Shown here: positions 45,931-53,799 of the stretch, one piece after another | Position numbering within the stretch: position 1 is the stretch's first letter | Layout of the letters: every line of letters begins with the position of its first letter | NCBI GenBank assembly: GCA_002271215.1 | Contig: CP018628.1 | Span: 310,001 to 374,000 of the forward strand | Reading direction: 5' to 3' | Source of the DNA: Lelliottia jeotgali | GTDB lineage: Bacteria > Pseudomonadota > Gammaproteobacteria > Enterobacterales > Enterobacteriaceae | Length of the DNA: 64,000 nucleotides | The notes under the pieces: model-generated | What the model saw: the letters and a program-made list of their open reading frames with translations, nothing else | The model's database searches: none | What the model was told of the DNA's origin: nothing | Translations under genes and position numbers: made by a program

Positions 45931-46919
45931 AGGCTGGATTCCAGCTCGACCAGCGTTTTCGCGCCATCAATGGCATTCGCCGCCAGCAGACTGGCCCGCG
46001 CGCAGGCGTGCGCCAGGGCAATGCTGTCTGGCAGGGACCACGCCTCGTGGCAGCCGTATAAAAAGCCCGCGCAAAACGCATCGCCCGCGCCGACGCTGCC
46101 GATAATCTCATCCGGTTCCAGCTGTCGCGACGGTACCCACTGGCCTTGCTCACCCGGTGCTTCTCCCCAGGCGCCTTCCGGGCAATGGATCACCACGCGC
46201 TGGCGCACACCTGCCGCCAGCAGCTGTGACGCGGCCTCGGCGATATGCAAAATGTTCGGCATATTACTGCTGTCGCGCATTTCCAGCCCGCTAAACTCGC
46301 CCGCTTCCAGCTCGTTAATCACCAGATAATCCACATAGCGCAGGGCAGGGAGCACCAGCGGCTGATAGCGTGGATCGCCTTTGCGTGACACCAAATCCAG
46401 CGACGTTTCATATCCCAGATCGCGCATCTGTGAAAGCAGACGTGCGCTGCGGGTGCCAAACTCGTCGTCCGGCAGATCCAGGCTGTCGAGCAGCAGCAGA
46501 TACCCGAGATGGAAAATCTTCATCGACGGATCGAGCCGATCAAACGCCGGGAGATCCAGCAGGCGGTTGGCCGCCGGCGAGTGGAAAAAGGTGCGCTGTC
46601 CGCTGGGATCGGTCATCACCTGCGACATCGACGTCGGCGCAAAGGTGGTGCGCTGTACCCGCTGGCGGTTGACGTGATATTGGTCGAGCATCGCCAGGAT
46701 ATAGTCCCCGTCGCTGTCGTCGCCAATCAGCCCGACCGCCTGTAATGGCAGGCCGACGTGCATTTTCGCCAGCGTGAGTAACACATTCAGCGGCGCGCCG
46801 CCGGTGGCCCGCTCGCTGTGAATAATCTCTGCCAGCCATCCGCGCTCGGGCCACTGCACAATCTGATGCACATGATCGACGAGCATATTCCCTGCGGCAA
46901 TAACGCCCCGGCGTTCCAT
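45927..46919 (-). CDS. PfkB-family sugar kinase
   Basis: A 330-residue ribokinase-fold enzyme. ATGGAPLNVLLTLAKM is the N-terminal sugar-binding segment and GSVGAGDAFCAGFLYG the PfkB signature 2 with the catalytic Asp in GAGD. It is the last gene of the sugar operon and overlaps the aldolase gene by one base. Given a D-lyxose isomerase and an aldolase beside it, the likely substrate is a ketose such as D-xylulose or D-fructose; phosphorylation at C1 would feed the aldolase. Specificity is inferred. Confidence 0.8.
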   Translation of the reverse strand: MERRGVIAAGNMLVDHVHQIVQWPERGWLAEIIHSERATGGAPLNVLLTLAKMHVGLPLQAVGLIGDDSDGDYILAMLDQYHVNRQRVQRTTFAPTSMSQVMTDPSGQRTFFHSPAANRLLDLPAFDRLDPSMKIFHLGYLLLLDSLDLPDDEFGTRSARLLSQMRDLGYETSLDLVSRKGDPRYQPLVLPALRYVDYLVINELEAGEFSGLEMRDSSNMPNILHIAEAASQLLAAGVRQRVVIHCPEGAWGEAPGEQGQWVPSRQLEPDEIIGSVGAGDAFCAGFLYGCHEAWSLPDSIALAHACARASLLAANAIDGAKTLVELESSL

Positions 46920-47779
46920 CAGGCTTTCCCCGCGCTGCCGAAAATACGCATCTGTTCAGACACCGTGTCGGTGATCGCCTCTTCAATGCCTAACAGCAGC
47001 TCGGCAAACTCATCGTAAATCGGCTGTCGATGGGTGATCCGCTGCTCGACGGAGACCAGCGCCGCCTGCGACATCCCGGTGTAGAAATTGATTTTGTGAA
47101 TGCCCAGCTCAATCGCGCGACGGAAATCGGCGTCGCTGATCCCGGACCCACCGTGCAGCACCAGCGGCAGGCCGGTTTGCTGGCGGATCGCATCAAGGCG
47201 CGCAAAATCGAGCTTCGGCTCGCCTTTGTACTTCCCGTGGGCATTGCCAATCGCCACGGCGAGGGCATCAATGCCGGTCTGATCGACAAAATCGCGTGCC
47301 AGGGCCGGGTCGGTGAAAAACGCTTCGTCGGCGTGGCCGTACAGCGCACCGCCTTCGTCACCGCCGACCGCGCCCAGCTCCGCTTCCACCGACACGCCCA
47401 CGGCGTGGCACATCTTCACAACTTCCCGGGTCTGGCGAATATTCTCTTCATAGCTAAGGGTGGATCCATCAAACATCACGGAGCTGAATCCTAAGCGCAG
47501 CGCCCGCACGACTGCCTCAAAATGCAGGCCGTGATCGAGATTGAGGACGACCGGAATATCGTGTCGCGCGGCCTCGAACCGGACCGCTTCGACTAATGAA
47601 TCCAGCGAAAGGTACTTAAAATGCACTTCGGCGATGTTGATGATAAACGGCGAGCGCTCCTGAGTTGCGGCGGCGAACAGGGCGCGCAGAAAGTGCGAGT
47701 CGAGCACGTTAAACGCGCCGAGCGCGTAGCGATGTTCACGGGCGTGTTCCAGCCCGGCGGCGAGAGAAATTAGCGGCAT
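46919..47779 (-). CDS. Class II ketose-phosphate aldolase
   Basis: A 286-residue zinc aldolase of the FbaA/GatY/KbaY family. VVLNLDHGLHFEAVVRAL carries the catalytic Asp and a zinc His; VEAELGAVGG, IGNAHGKYKG and VLHGGSGISD carry the other zinc ligands and the phosphate site. It should cleave a ketose phosphate to DHAP and an aldehyde. It lies between isomerase and kinase genes. Confidence 0.85.
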   Translation of the reverse strand: MPLISLAAGLEHAREHRYALGAFNVLDSHFLRALFAAATQERSPFIINIAEVHFKYLSLDSLVEAVRFEAARHDIPVVLNLDHGLHFEAVVRALRLGFSSVMFDGSTLSYEENIRQTREVVKMCHAVGVSVEAELGAVGGDEGGALYGHADEAFFTDPALARDFVDQTGIDALAVAIGNAHGKYKGEPKLDFARLDAIRQQTGLPLVLHGGSGISDADFRRAIELGIHKINFYTGMSQAALVSVEQRITHRQPIYDEFAELLLGIEEAITDTVSEQMRIFGSAGKA

Positions 47780-47789
47780 TATTCACTCC

Positions 47790-48476
47790 TTAGGTTCGAA
47801 ACAGGCTGTACTCGTTACAGAGCACCAGCACCGCCGTTTCGTCTTCTTCAATGTTGTTGTAGCGCGAGAGCGGCTGCAAAAAGTGGTTGTCGTGTTCGTC
47901 GTCATTGACCGATGACACTTCCCCCACCAGCACATCGCCAAACCCGCGCTCCCCCCAGAAACTGTGGTACAGGCCAGGCGTCAGGCAGATGCTCTCCCCG
48001 GGCGTCAGGCGCAGCTGGCTGCCGGGCGCGTGGGTCTGAATACAGCCGTCAACCACCACCGTGACGTCGGTGTGTTCGGTCTCTTCATGACCGCCCGCGT
48101 TCCACAGCTCAATAATCAGATTTCCGCCGCCGCGATTGATGATGTCCTCGCGTTTACGCCAGTGGAAATGCATCGGCGTGACCTGGCCGTCGCGGACGTG
48201 CATGATTTTTTCCGCGTAGCATTTTTCGTAAGGCACGCCGTTCGGAGACCCGTTGCGCAAGGTGAACAGGGTCAGTCCCTGAGCGGCAAAGCTATTGCCG
48301 CCGAAGGCGGTCACATCCCAGCCGAGTTTGAGATCGAACACTTCGCGCCAGGCGTTTTGATCGAGCTGCCGCCATTGGGTCGGCGGGAAGCTGGCAAACG
48401 GCGGAAGGTGAACGTTATGCATTGAAAAGAACTGCCGCGTATGGCCGAGAATTTCATTGATTTCGGAGCGTTTCAT
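47790..48476 (-). CDS. D-lyxose (D-mannose) isomerase, cupin type
   Basis: A 228-residue cupin. Metal ligands are visible in MHFHWRKREDIINRGGGNLI and LTPGLYHSFWG. The length and these motifs match the D-lyxose ketol-isomerase family, which interconverts D-lyxose/D-xylulose and D-mannose/D-fructose. AAAGGAG precedes the start. It opens the downstream half of the operon, separated from the ABC transporter by IS copy 3. Confidence 0.85.
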   Translation of the reverse strand: MKRSEINEILGHTRQFFSMHNVHLPPFASFPPTQWRQLDQNAWREVFDLKLGWDVTAFGGNSFAAQGLTLFTLRNGSPNGVPYEKCYAEKIMHVRDGQVTPMHFHWRKREDIINRGGGNLIIELWNAGGHEETEHTDVTVVVDGCIQTHAPGSQLRLTPGESICLTPGLYHSFWGERGFGDVLVGEVSSVNDDEHDNHFLQPLSRYNNIEEDETAVLVLCNEYSLFRT

Positions 48477-48505
48477 GGGAACTCCTTTTGATGGTATGCG
48501 CTGGG

Positions 48506-48529
48506 CCCCTCACCCCGGCCCTCTCCCCA
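48506..48529. repeat. Left half of palindromic repeat split by IS copy 3
   Basis: CCCCTCACCCCGGCCCTCTC arm ending CCCCA (48525-48529); the partner arm (AGGGAGAGGGG) resumes after the IS. CCCCA is repeated at 49815-49819 as target duplication. Confidence 0.8.
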
Positions 48530-49814
48530 TGTACGGTCCGGGGACATCATGAACACTTGTTCGGGGACATGGTAGACACTTACAACTAAGGCATACGAAC
48601 CCGTTTTTGGAGTCGCTTATGCCCTGGGATGCGAGAGATACCATGTCATTACGTACCGAGTTTGTTCTGTTCGCCTCGCAAGACGGGGCGAACATCCGTT
48701 CTCTTTGCCGTCACTACGGCATTTCGCCCGCTACTGGCTACAAGTGGCTCGCCCGCTGGTCTGAACACGGCGCTGCCGGCCTGGCTGACCGCTCCCGCGT
48801 GCCTCATCATTCGCCGAACCGCTCATCTGACGCCATCACTGACCTGCTGCGCCTGGCGCATGCCCGTCATGAACGCTGGGGCGCGCGCAAGATTAAGCGC
48901 TGGCTCGAAGACCAGGGACACAGGATGCCCGCTTTCAGCACTGTCCATAACCTGATGGCCCGTCACGGCCTGCTGCCGGGCACGACACCGGGCATTCCGG
49001 CCACCGGCAGCTTTGAGCATGACGCCCCCAACCGCCTCTGGCAGATGGACTTTAAGGGCCACTTTCCCTTTGGGGGCGGGCGCTGCCATCCACTGACCCT
49101 GCTCGACGACCACTCCCGTTTTTCCCTCTGTCTGGTGCACTGCGACGATGAGCGCCGGGAGACCGTGCAGTCACAGCTGATTAACGTGTTCAGGCACTAC
49201 GGGTTGCCGGAGCGGATGACGATGGATAACGGGGCACCGTGGGGCGACACCACCGGAGTCTGGACGGCACTGGAGCTGTGGCTGATGCGCCAGGGTATCC
49301 GGGTGGGCCACTCGCGGCCATATCATCCACAGACGCAGGGCAAGCTGGAGCGTTTTCACCGCAGCCTGAAGGCGGAAGTTCTGCAGGGGAAGTGGTTCGC
49401 GGACAGGGGTGAGCTGCAGCGTGCCTTTGACCACTGGCGCAACGTCTATAACCTTGAACGGCCGCACACCTCGCTGGATATGGCAGTGCCCGCTTCGCGG
49501 TATCAGCCATCAGCGCGGCAGTACAACAGTCACGCTGAACTCCCGGAATACGACGAGGGCGTGATGGTCAGGAAAGTGGATATCAGCGGAAAGCTGAGCC
49601 TGAGAGGGGTAACGCTGAAGGCAGGAAAAGCGTTCAGGGGCGAATATGTGGGACTGAAGGAAGGGGCTGAAGATGGCTGTTATGAGGTGTGGTGGTACAG
49701 CACGAAAGTGGGGGTGATCGACCTGAAGAAAAAGTCGATCACCATGGGTAAAGGATGTTAAATAGTGTTCACCATGTCCCCGAACACCTGTCTACCATGT
49801 CCCCGGACCGTACA
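48530..49814 (+). mobile_element. IS481-family insertion sequence, copy 3 (1285 bp)
   Basis: Opposite orientation to copies 1 and 2. Ends are TGTACGGTCCGGGGACAT and ATGTCCCCGGACCGTACA, with direct repeats CCCCA on both sides. It landed in the first unit of the palindromic array that follows and separates the ABC transporter genes from the isomerase, aldolase and kinase genes. Confidence 0.9.
48619..49761 (+). CDS. IS481-family transposase, copy 3
   Basis: A 380-residue intact DDE transposase from ATG 48619 (GGAG upstream). It differs from copies 1 and 2 in the helix-turn-helix (CRHYGISPATGYKW versus CRHFGITPATGYKW) and otherwise matches copy 2. Confidence 0.9.
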   Translation: MPWDARDTMSLRTEFVLFASQDGANIRSLCRHYGISPATGYKWLARWSEHGAAGLADRSRVPHHSPNRSSDAITDLLRLAHARHERWGARKIKRWLEDQGHRMPAFSTVHNLMARHGLLPGTTPGIPATGSFEHDAPNRLWQMDFKGHFPFGGGRCHPLTLLDDHSRFSLCLVHCDDERRETVQSQLINVFRHYGLPERMTMDNGAPWGDTTGVWTALELWLMRQGIRVGHSRPYHPQTQGKLERFHRSLKAEVLQGKWFADRGELQRAFDHWRNVYNLERPHTSLDMAVPASRYQPSARQYNSHAELPEYDEGVMVRKVDISGKLSLRGVTLKAGKAFRGEYVGLKEGAEDGCYEVWWYSTKVGVIDLKKKSITMGKGC

Positions 49815-49830
49815 CCCCAAGGGAGAGGGG

Positions 49831-50040
49831 GAAAAAGTACCCTCTCACAAATGTAGAGGGGAAAAAGTGCGCCCTCCCAAATGCAGAGGGGGAAAAGTAC
49901 GCCCTCCCAAATGCAGAGGGGGAAAAGTACGCTCTCCCAAATGCAGAGGGGAAAAAGTACCCTCTCACAAATGCAGAGGGGAAAAAGTGCGCTCTCCCAA
50001 ATGCAGAGGGGGAAAAATCCCCTCTCCCTGTGGGAGAGGG
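49831..50040. repeat. Array of seven 30-bp palindromic tandem units
   Basis: Six units of exactly 30 bases, each of the form GAAAAAGTACCCTCTCACAA-ATGTAGAGGG with small changes, begin at 49831, 49861, 49891, 49921, 49951 and 49981. The seventh (50011-50040) is the canonical palindrome CCCTCTCCCTGTGGGAGAGGG (its two arms) of this genome. Each unit can form a CCCTCT/AGAGGG hairpin. The array ends where the ABC binding-protein gene stops, so it forms that gene's 3' region. It reads open in two frames as a 10-residue repeat, but has no start signal that suggests a protein. Confidence 0.85.
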
Positions 50041-50070
50041 TTAGGGTGAGGGCATCAGGCCGCACAAATA

Positions 50071-51012
50071 TTACTTAACCGTCCACCCCTTATATGTCCC
50101 GACGCTCTTCTTATCGATCATCGTCACTGGGATCAGCACCGGCTCTTTTGGCGCGGCTTTGCCCTGCAGAATGTCATACCCGATCTCTACCGCTTTCGCC
50201 GCCATCACCTGCGGGTCCTGCGCTGGCGTCGCCACAAACAGTGAATTCTCGCGCTTCAGCGCCTCCTCACCGTCCGGACTGCCGTCCACGCCGACGATGA
50301 AGAACTCGCTGCGCTGGGCCTGTTTCGCCGCCAGATCGGCACCGATCGCCGTCGGATCGTTAATCGCGAACACGCCGTCGATCTTCGGATTGGCCGCCAG
50401 CAGCGCGGTCATCACTTCCAGTCCGCCTTCACGACTGCCTTTGGCGTTCTGGTTATCCGACAGCACTTTGATATCCGGGTGGCGTTTGAATTCGGTCTGA
50501 CAGCCTTCCACACGGTTTTGTACCGCAGAGACCGGCGGCCCGTTGATGATCACCACATTGCCTTTGCCTTTCAGGCGGTCGGTGATGTATTTACAGGCCA
50601 TTTCGCCCGCCTGGGTGTTATCGGAGGTAATAGTCGCATCGGCCCCTTCGGCTGCCACGTCAACCGCCACCACTACGATCCCCGCCTCTTTCGCGCGCTT
50701 CACCGCCGGGCCGATCCCTTTCGAGTCAGCGGCGTTGAGAATTATCATATCGACCTTCGCGGCGATAAAATTATCAATCTGAGAAACCTGCTGGCCCAGA
50801 TCGTAGCCGCTGGAGACCAGCGTCACTTTGACGTTATCCCCCGCCAGTTTGCGGGCTTCCAGCTCCGCTCCTTTCGTTATCTGCACGAAGAACGGGTTGG
50901 CGAGATCGCCCACCGTCACGCCGATGGATTTCAGATCTTTCGCCTGCGCAAACGGGGCTGCGGCAAGCAGTGCGCCAGCACAGAGCGCGGTAACCAGTGG
51001 CTTCAATCTCAT
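50071..51012 (-). CDS. Periplasmic sugar-binding protein, RbsB-like
   Basis: A 313-residue type I periplasmic binding protein with signal peptide LKPLVTALCAGALLAAAPFAQA. KSIGVTVGDLANPFFVQITKG, GIVVVAVDVAAEGADATITS and FAINDPTAIGADLAAKQAQ are typical of the ribose/allose/xylose group. It delivers the sugar to the permease at 51045. The ligand is likely D-lyxose or a related pentose or hexose, inferred from the linked isomerase. Confidence 0.85.
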   Translation of the reverse strand: MRLKPLVTALCAGALLAAAPFAQAKDLKSIGVTVGDLANPFFVQITKGAELEARKLAGDNVKVTLVSSGYDLGQQVSQIDNFIAAKVDMIILNAADSKGIGPAVKRAKEAGIVVVAVDVAAEGADATITSDNTQAGEMACKYITDRLKGKGNVVIINGPPVSAVQNRVEGCQTEFKRHPDIKVLSDNQNAKGSREGGLEVMTALLAANPKIDGVFAINDPTAIGADLAAKQAQRSEFFIVGVDGSPDGEEALKRENSLFVATPAQDPQVMAAKAVEIGYDILQGKAAPKEPVLIPVTMIDKKSVGTYKGWTVK

Positions 51013-51044
51013 GCTGTTTTCCTCATTATCGTAGGGTGTTGTTG

Positions 51045-52040
51045 TTATGCACTTTGATGGTGTCGGGTACGGTATTTGTCGATCAGCACCGCAATGATGA
51101 TCACCGCCCCTTTGATCACCAGTTGCCAGAAATACGAAACGCCCATTAACGTCATGCCGTTATTCAGGGTGGCGATGATCAGCGCACCCACCAGCGTGCC
51201 GGTGATCGTGCCGATCCCGCCGACGAAGCTGGTCCCGCCGAGGATCACCGCCGCGATGGCGTCCAGCTCATAGCCAGTGCCTAAGTTGCCGTTAGCGCTG
51301 TACAGCCGTGAGGCGCTCATCACCCCACCGAGTCCAGAGAGCAAACCGCTCATGCCATAAACAAACAACAGCACCAGCCAGACTTTGATCCCGGTGAGTC
51401 GCGCGGCCTGCATGTTGCCGCCTACCGCGTAGATATGAACGCCCAGCGTGGTGCGGCGCAGGATGAACCAGCACACGGCAATCACCGCCAGGGCAATCAC
51501 CACTAGCCACGGAATCGGGCCGAGGTAGTTATTGCCGATCCATTCAAAATTAATATTCGAGTTGATGACCGTCGTGCCGTCGGCCAGCAGATACGCCGCC
51601 CCGCGCAGGGCCGTATAGGTGCCGAGGGTGACAATAAACGGCGGCAGTCCGGCAAAGGCCACCAGCGCGCCGTTAAACAATCCCAGCACCATACCGAGCA
51701 TCAGCGCCGCCGGAATTGACAGCATCGCCAGTTCGGGAATGAGGGACACCACCATCGCCGCCACCGCCGTGGTGCCGAGAATCGACCCTACCGACAGGTC
51801 GATTCCGCCGGTCAAAATGATGAAGGTCATCCCGGCGGCCAGCACGATGTTGATTGACGCCTGACGGGTGATGTTGAGCAGATTGCTTTCGGTGAAAAAG
51901 TTCGGCGCGATAAAGCCAAATACCGCCACGATAAGAATCAGAATCGGTAAAATCCCGACCGTTTGCATCAGATCGCTCATCAGCATTTTTTTGGCGGAGG
52001 CGGATTTCGCCACCTGCTGCGGATTGGTTGAATGTGTCAT
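51045..52040 (-). CDS. Sugar ABC transporter permease, RbsC-like
   Basis: A 331-residue inner-membrane permease with about ten segments. The motif [19 protein letters not shown] and [37 protein letters not shown] are family hallmarks. Overlaps the ATPase gene by 4 bp and lies 32 bp before the binding-protein gene. Confidence 0.9.
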   Translation of the reverse strand: MTHSTNPQQVAKSASAKKMLMSDLMQTVGILPILILIVAVFGFIAPNFFTESNLLNITRQASINIVLAAGMTFIILTGGIDLSVGSILGTTAVAAMVVSLIPELAMLSIPAALMLGMVLGLFNGALVAFAGLPPFIVTLGTYTALRGAAYLLADGTTVINSNINFEWIGNNYLGPIPWLVVIALAVIAVCWFILRRTTLGVHIYAVGGNMQAARLTGIKVWLVLLFVYGMSGLLSGLGGVMSASRLYSANGNLGTGYELDAIAAVILGGTSFVGGIGTITGTLVGALIIATLNNGMTLMGVSYFWQLVIKGAVIIIAVLIDKYRTRHHQSA

Positions 52041-53554
52041 GATTGCACCGCCTGATGAGTGTCGTTCACGCCGGTTGCCAGCGTCATAATATTTTCCTGA
52101 GTGATGCTTTCGCCGAGCAACTCCCCGGCAATGCTCCCTTCGCGCATCACGTAGACCCGGTCGCTCATACCAACCACTTCCGGCAATTCGCTGGAGATCA
52201 TCAGGATCGCCACGCCCTTGCGCGCCATCTGGTTCATGATCCGGTAGATCTCGCTTTTTGCCCCGACGTCGACGCCGCGCGTCGGCTCATCAAGGATCAG
52301 AATGCGTGGGCCAATCGCCACCCAGCGGGAGATCAGCAGTTTTTGCTGATTGCCACCGGATAGCCCACCGGCGCGCACCTGGGAATGCGGGACGCGAATG
52401 TTGAGCAGGGTGATGGCGTCATCGGAGATCGACTGGGCTTTTTTGCGGTCGAGCATGCCCCAGGTCGAATCGCGCTCCAGTGTTGCCATAGTGATGTTCT
52501 CCTGCGCCGCCAGCTCTAAAAACAGCCCCTGTTCTTTGCGGTTCTCGGTTAAAAACCCGATGCCGTGGTCGATGGCGGCGCGTGGGGAGTGGATCACCAC
52601 CGGTTCGCCGTCGACTTCAATCATTCCGCCCGTGGCTTTGCGTACGCCGAAGATCAGCTGCGCCAGCTCCGAACGCCCGGCCCCAACCAGCCCGGCCAGC
52701 CCGACAATTTCACCGGATCGCACCTGCAAACTGCACGGCTGCACTTTTTTGCTGTCGGTCAGGTGATGGACGTTCAGGCGCGCACTTCCCAGCGGGATAT
52801 CGCGTTCTTTATTAAACAGGTCACTTAAGGGGCGACCGACCATCATCCTGACCAGTTCGGAGGCGTTGAGTTTGTCGCGGGTCAGGCTGCCGACGTACTG
52901 CCCGTCGCGCAAAACGCTGACGCGATCGGACAGTTCATAAACTTCGGCCATGCGGTGGCTGATGTAGATAATCGCCATCCCTTCATCGCGCAGGCGCAAA
53001 ATCAGTTCAAACAGGCGATGAGTTTCGCGCGAGGAGAGGGCGGCGGTCGGTTCGTCCATCACCAGCACGCGGCTGTTGCGGTGCAATGCGCGGGCGATTT
53101 CGACCTGCTGCTGCTCAGCAATCGTCAGTTTCATCACCAGGTCGGTGGCTTTGAAGTGGGCACCGAGGCGGTCAATCACCGTCTGCGCCTGCGCCGCCAT
53201 CTCTTTGCGCTGCACCAACCCGCCGCGCGACAGCTCGCTGCCGAGGAAAATGTTTTCCGCCACCGTCAGGTTTGGCGCAAGCTGCATTTCCTGATAAATC
53301 AGGGTAATGCCTGCGGCCAGTGCATCTTTCGGGCCTTTGATGTTGTACGGCTGACCGTCGATCAAGATCTCGCCGCTGGTGGCGATATACGCCCCCGCGA
53401 GGATCTTCATCAGGGTACTTTTGCCCGCACCGTTTTCGCCCATTAACGCGTGGATCTCACCGGGCCAGACCGTCAGATCCACACCCTTGAGCGCGTGAAA
53501 GTTGCCAAAGGTTTTGGCAATGTTGCGCATCTCTAATACCGGGGTCCTGCTCAT
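52037..53554 (-). CDS. Sugar ABC transporter ATPase, RbsA-like
   Basis: A 505-residue protein with two fused nucleotide-binding domains. First Walker [17 protein letters not shown] with Walker [12 protein letters not shown]; second domain with [30 protein letters not shown] and [19 protein letters not shown]. It heads the minus-strand operon and powers import with the two genes that follow. Confidence 0.9.
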   Translation of the reverse strand: MSRTPVLEMRNIAKTFGNFHALKGVDLTVWPGEIHALMGENGAGKSTLMKILAGAYIATSGEILIDGQPYNIKGPKDALAAGITLIYQEMQLAPNLTVAENIFLGSELSRGGLVQRKEMAAQAQTVIDRLGAHFKATDLVMKLTIAEQQQVEIARALHRNSRVLVMDEPTAALSSRETHRLFELILRLRDEGMAIIYISHRMAEVYELSDRVSVLRDGQYVGSLTRDKLNASELVRMMVGRPLSDLFNKERDIPLGSARLNVHHLTDSKKVQPCSLQVRSGEIVGLAGLVGAGRSELAQLIFGVRKATGGMIEVDGEPVVIHSPRAAIDHGIGFLTENRKEQGLFLELAAQENITMATLERDSTWGMLDRKKAQSISDDAITLLNIRVPHSQVRAGGLSGGNQQKLLISRWVAIGPRILILDEPTRGVDVGAKSEIYRIMNQMARKGVAILMISSELPEVVGMSDRVYVMREGSIAGELLGESITQENIMTLATGVNDTHQAVQS

Positions 53555-53799
53555 GGCGGATCTCCTGTGAAGGTCGATATCAGCAGTCCATCACATCCCG
53601 GTAAATGCAAAATGTCAGAAGCCGTTCATATTTGTCATAGTTATGAATAGTTAACTGATGTCACAGTTTTCCCCTCACCCCGGCCCTCGCCCAAGGAGAG
53701 GGGAATTGGGATTCCCTCACTCCTTGGGCGAGGGGGTAAGCGTTCCCTCTCCCTGTGGGAGAGGCTGAGGGCATCAAACCGCACATCACCGGAGCCAAC
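53555..53799. promoter_or_regulatory. Divergent control region of sugar operon and sensor kinase
   Basis: 245 bases between the ABC ATPase and kinase starts. GTCA-containing elements lie at 53614 (GTCAGAAG), 53634 (GTCATAGTT) and 53660 (GTCACAGTT), and TCATAGTTATGA forms a small dyad at 53635-53646; any could be regulator sites. From 53671 to 53783 come several copies of the CCCTCTCC/GGAGAGGG palindrome. No gene is seen here. Confidence 0.4.

Noticed and set aside
49831..50040. The regular 30-base period looked like a small CRISPR array.
   Set aside because: All of each unit is repeated; there are no unique spacers, and no cas genes are near.
49765..50049. A 94-codon plus-strand frame and a 98-codon minus-strand frame through the 30-bp array, giving 10-residue protein repeats.
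   Set aside because: A 30-base unit automatically gives 10-codon repeats in any open frame; the starts lie inside the IS end or in repeat DNA and lack ribosome sites.
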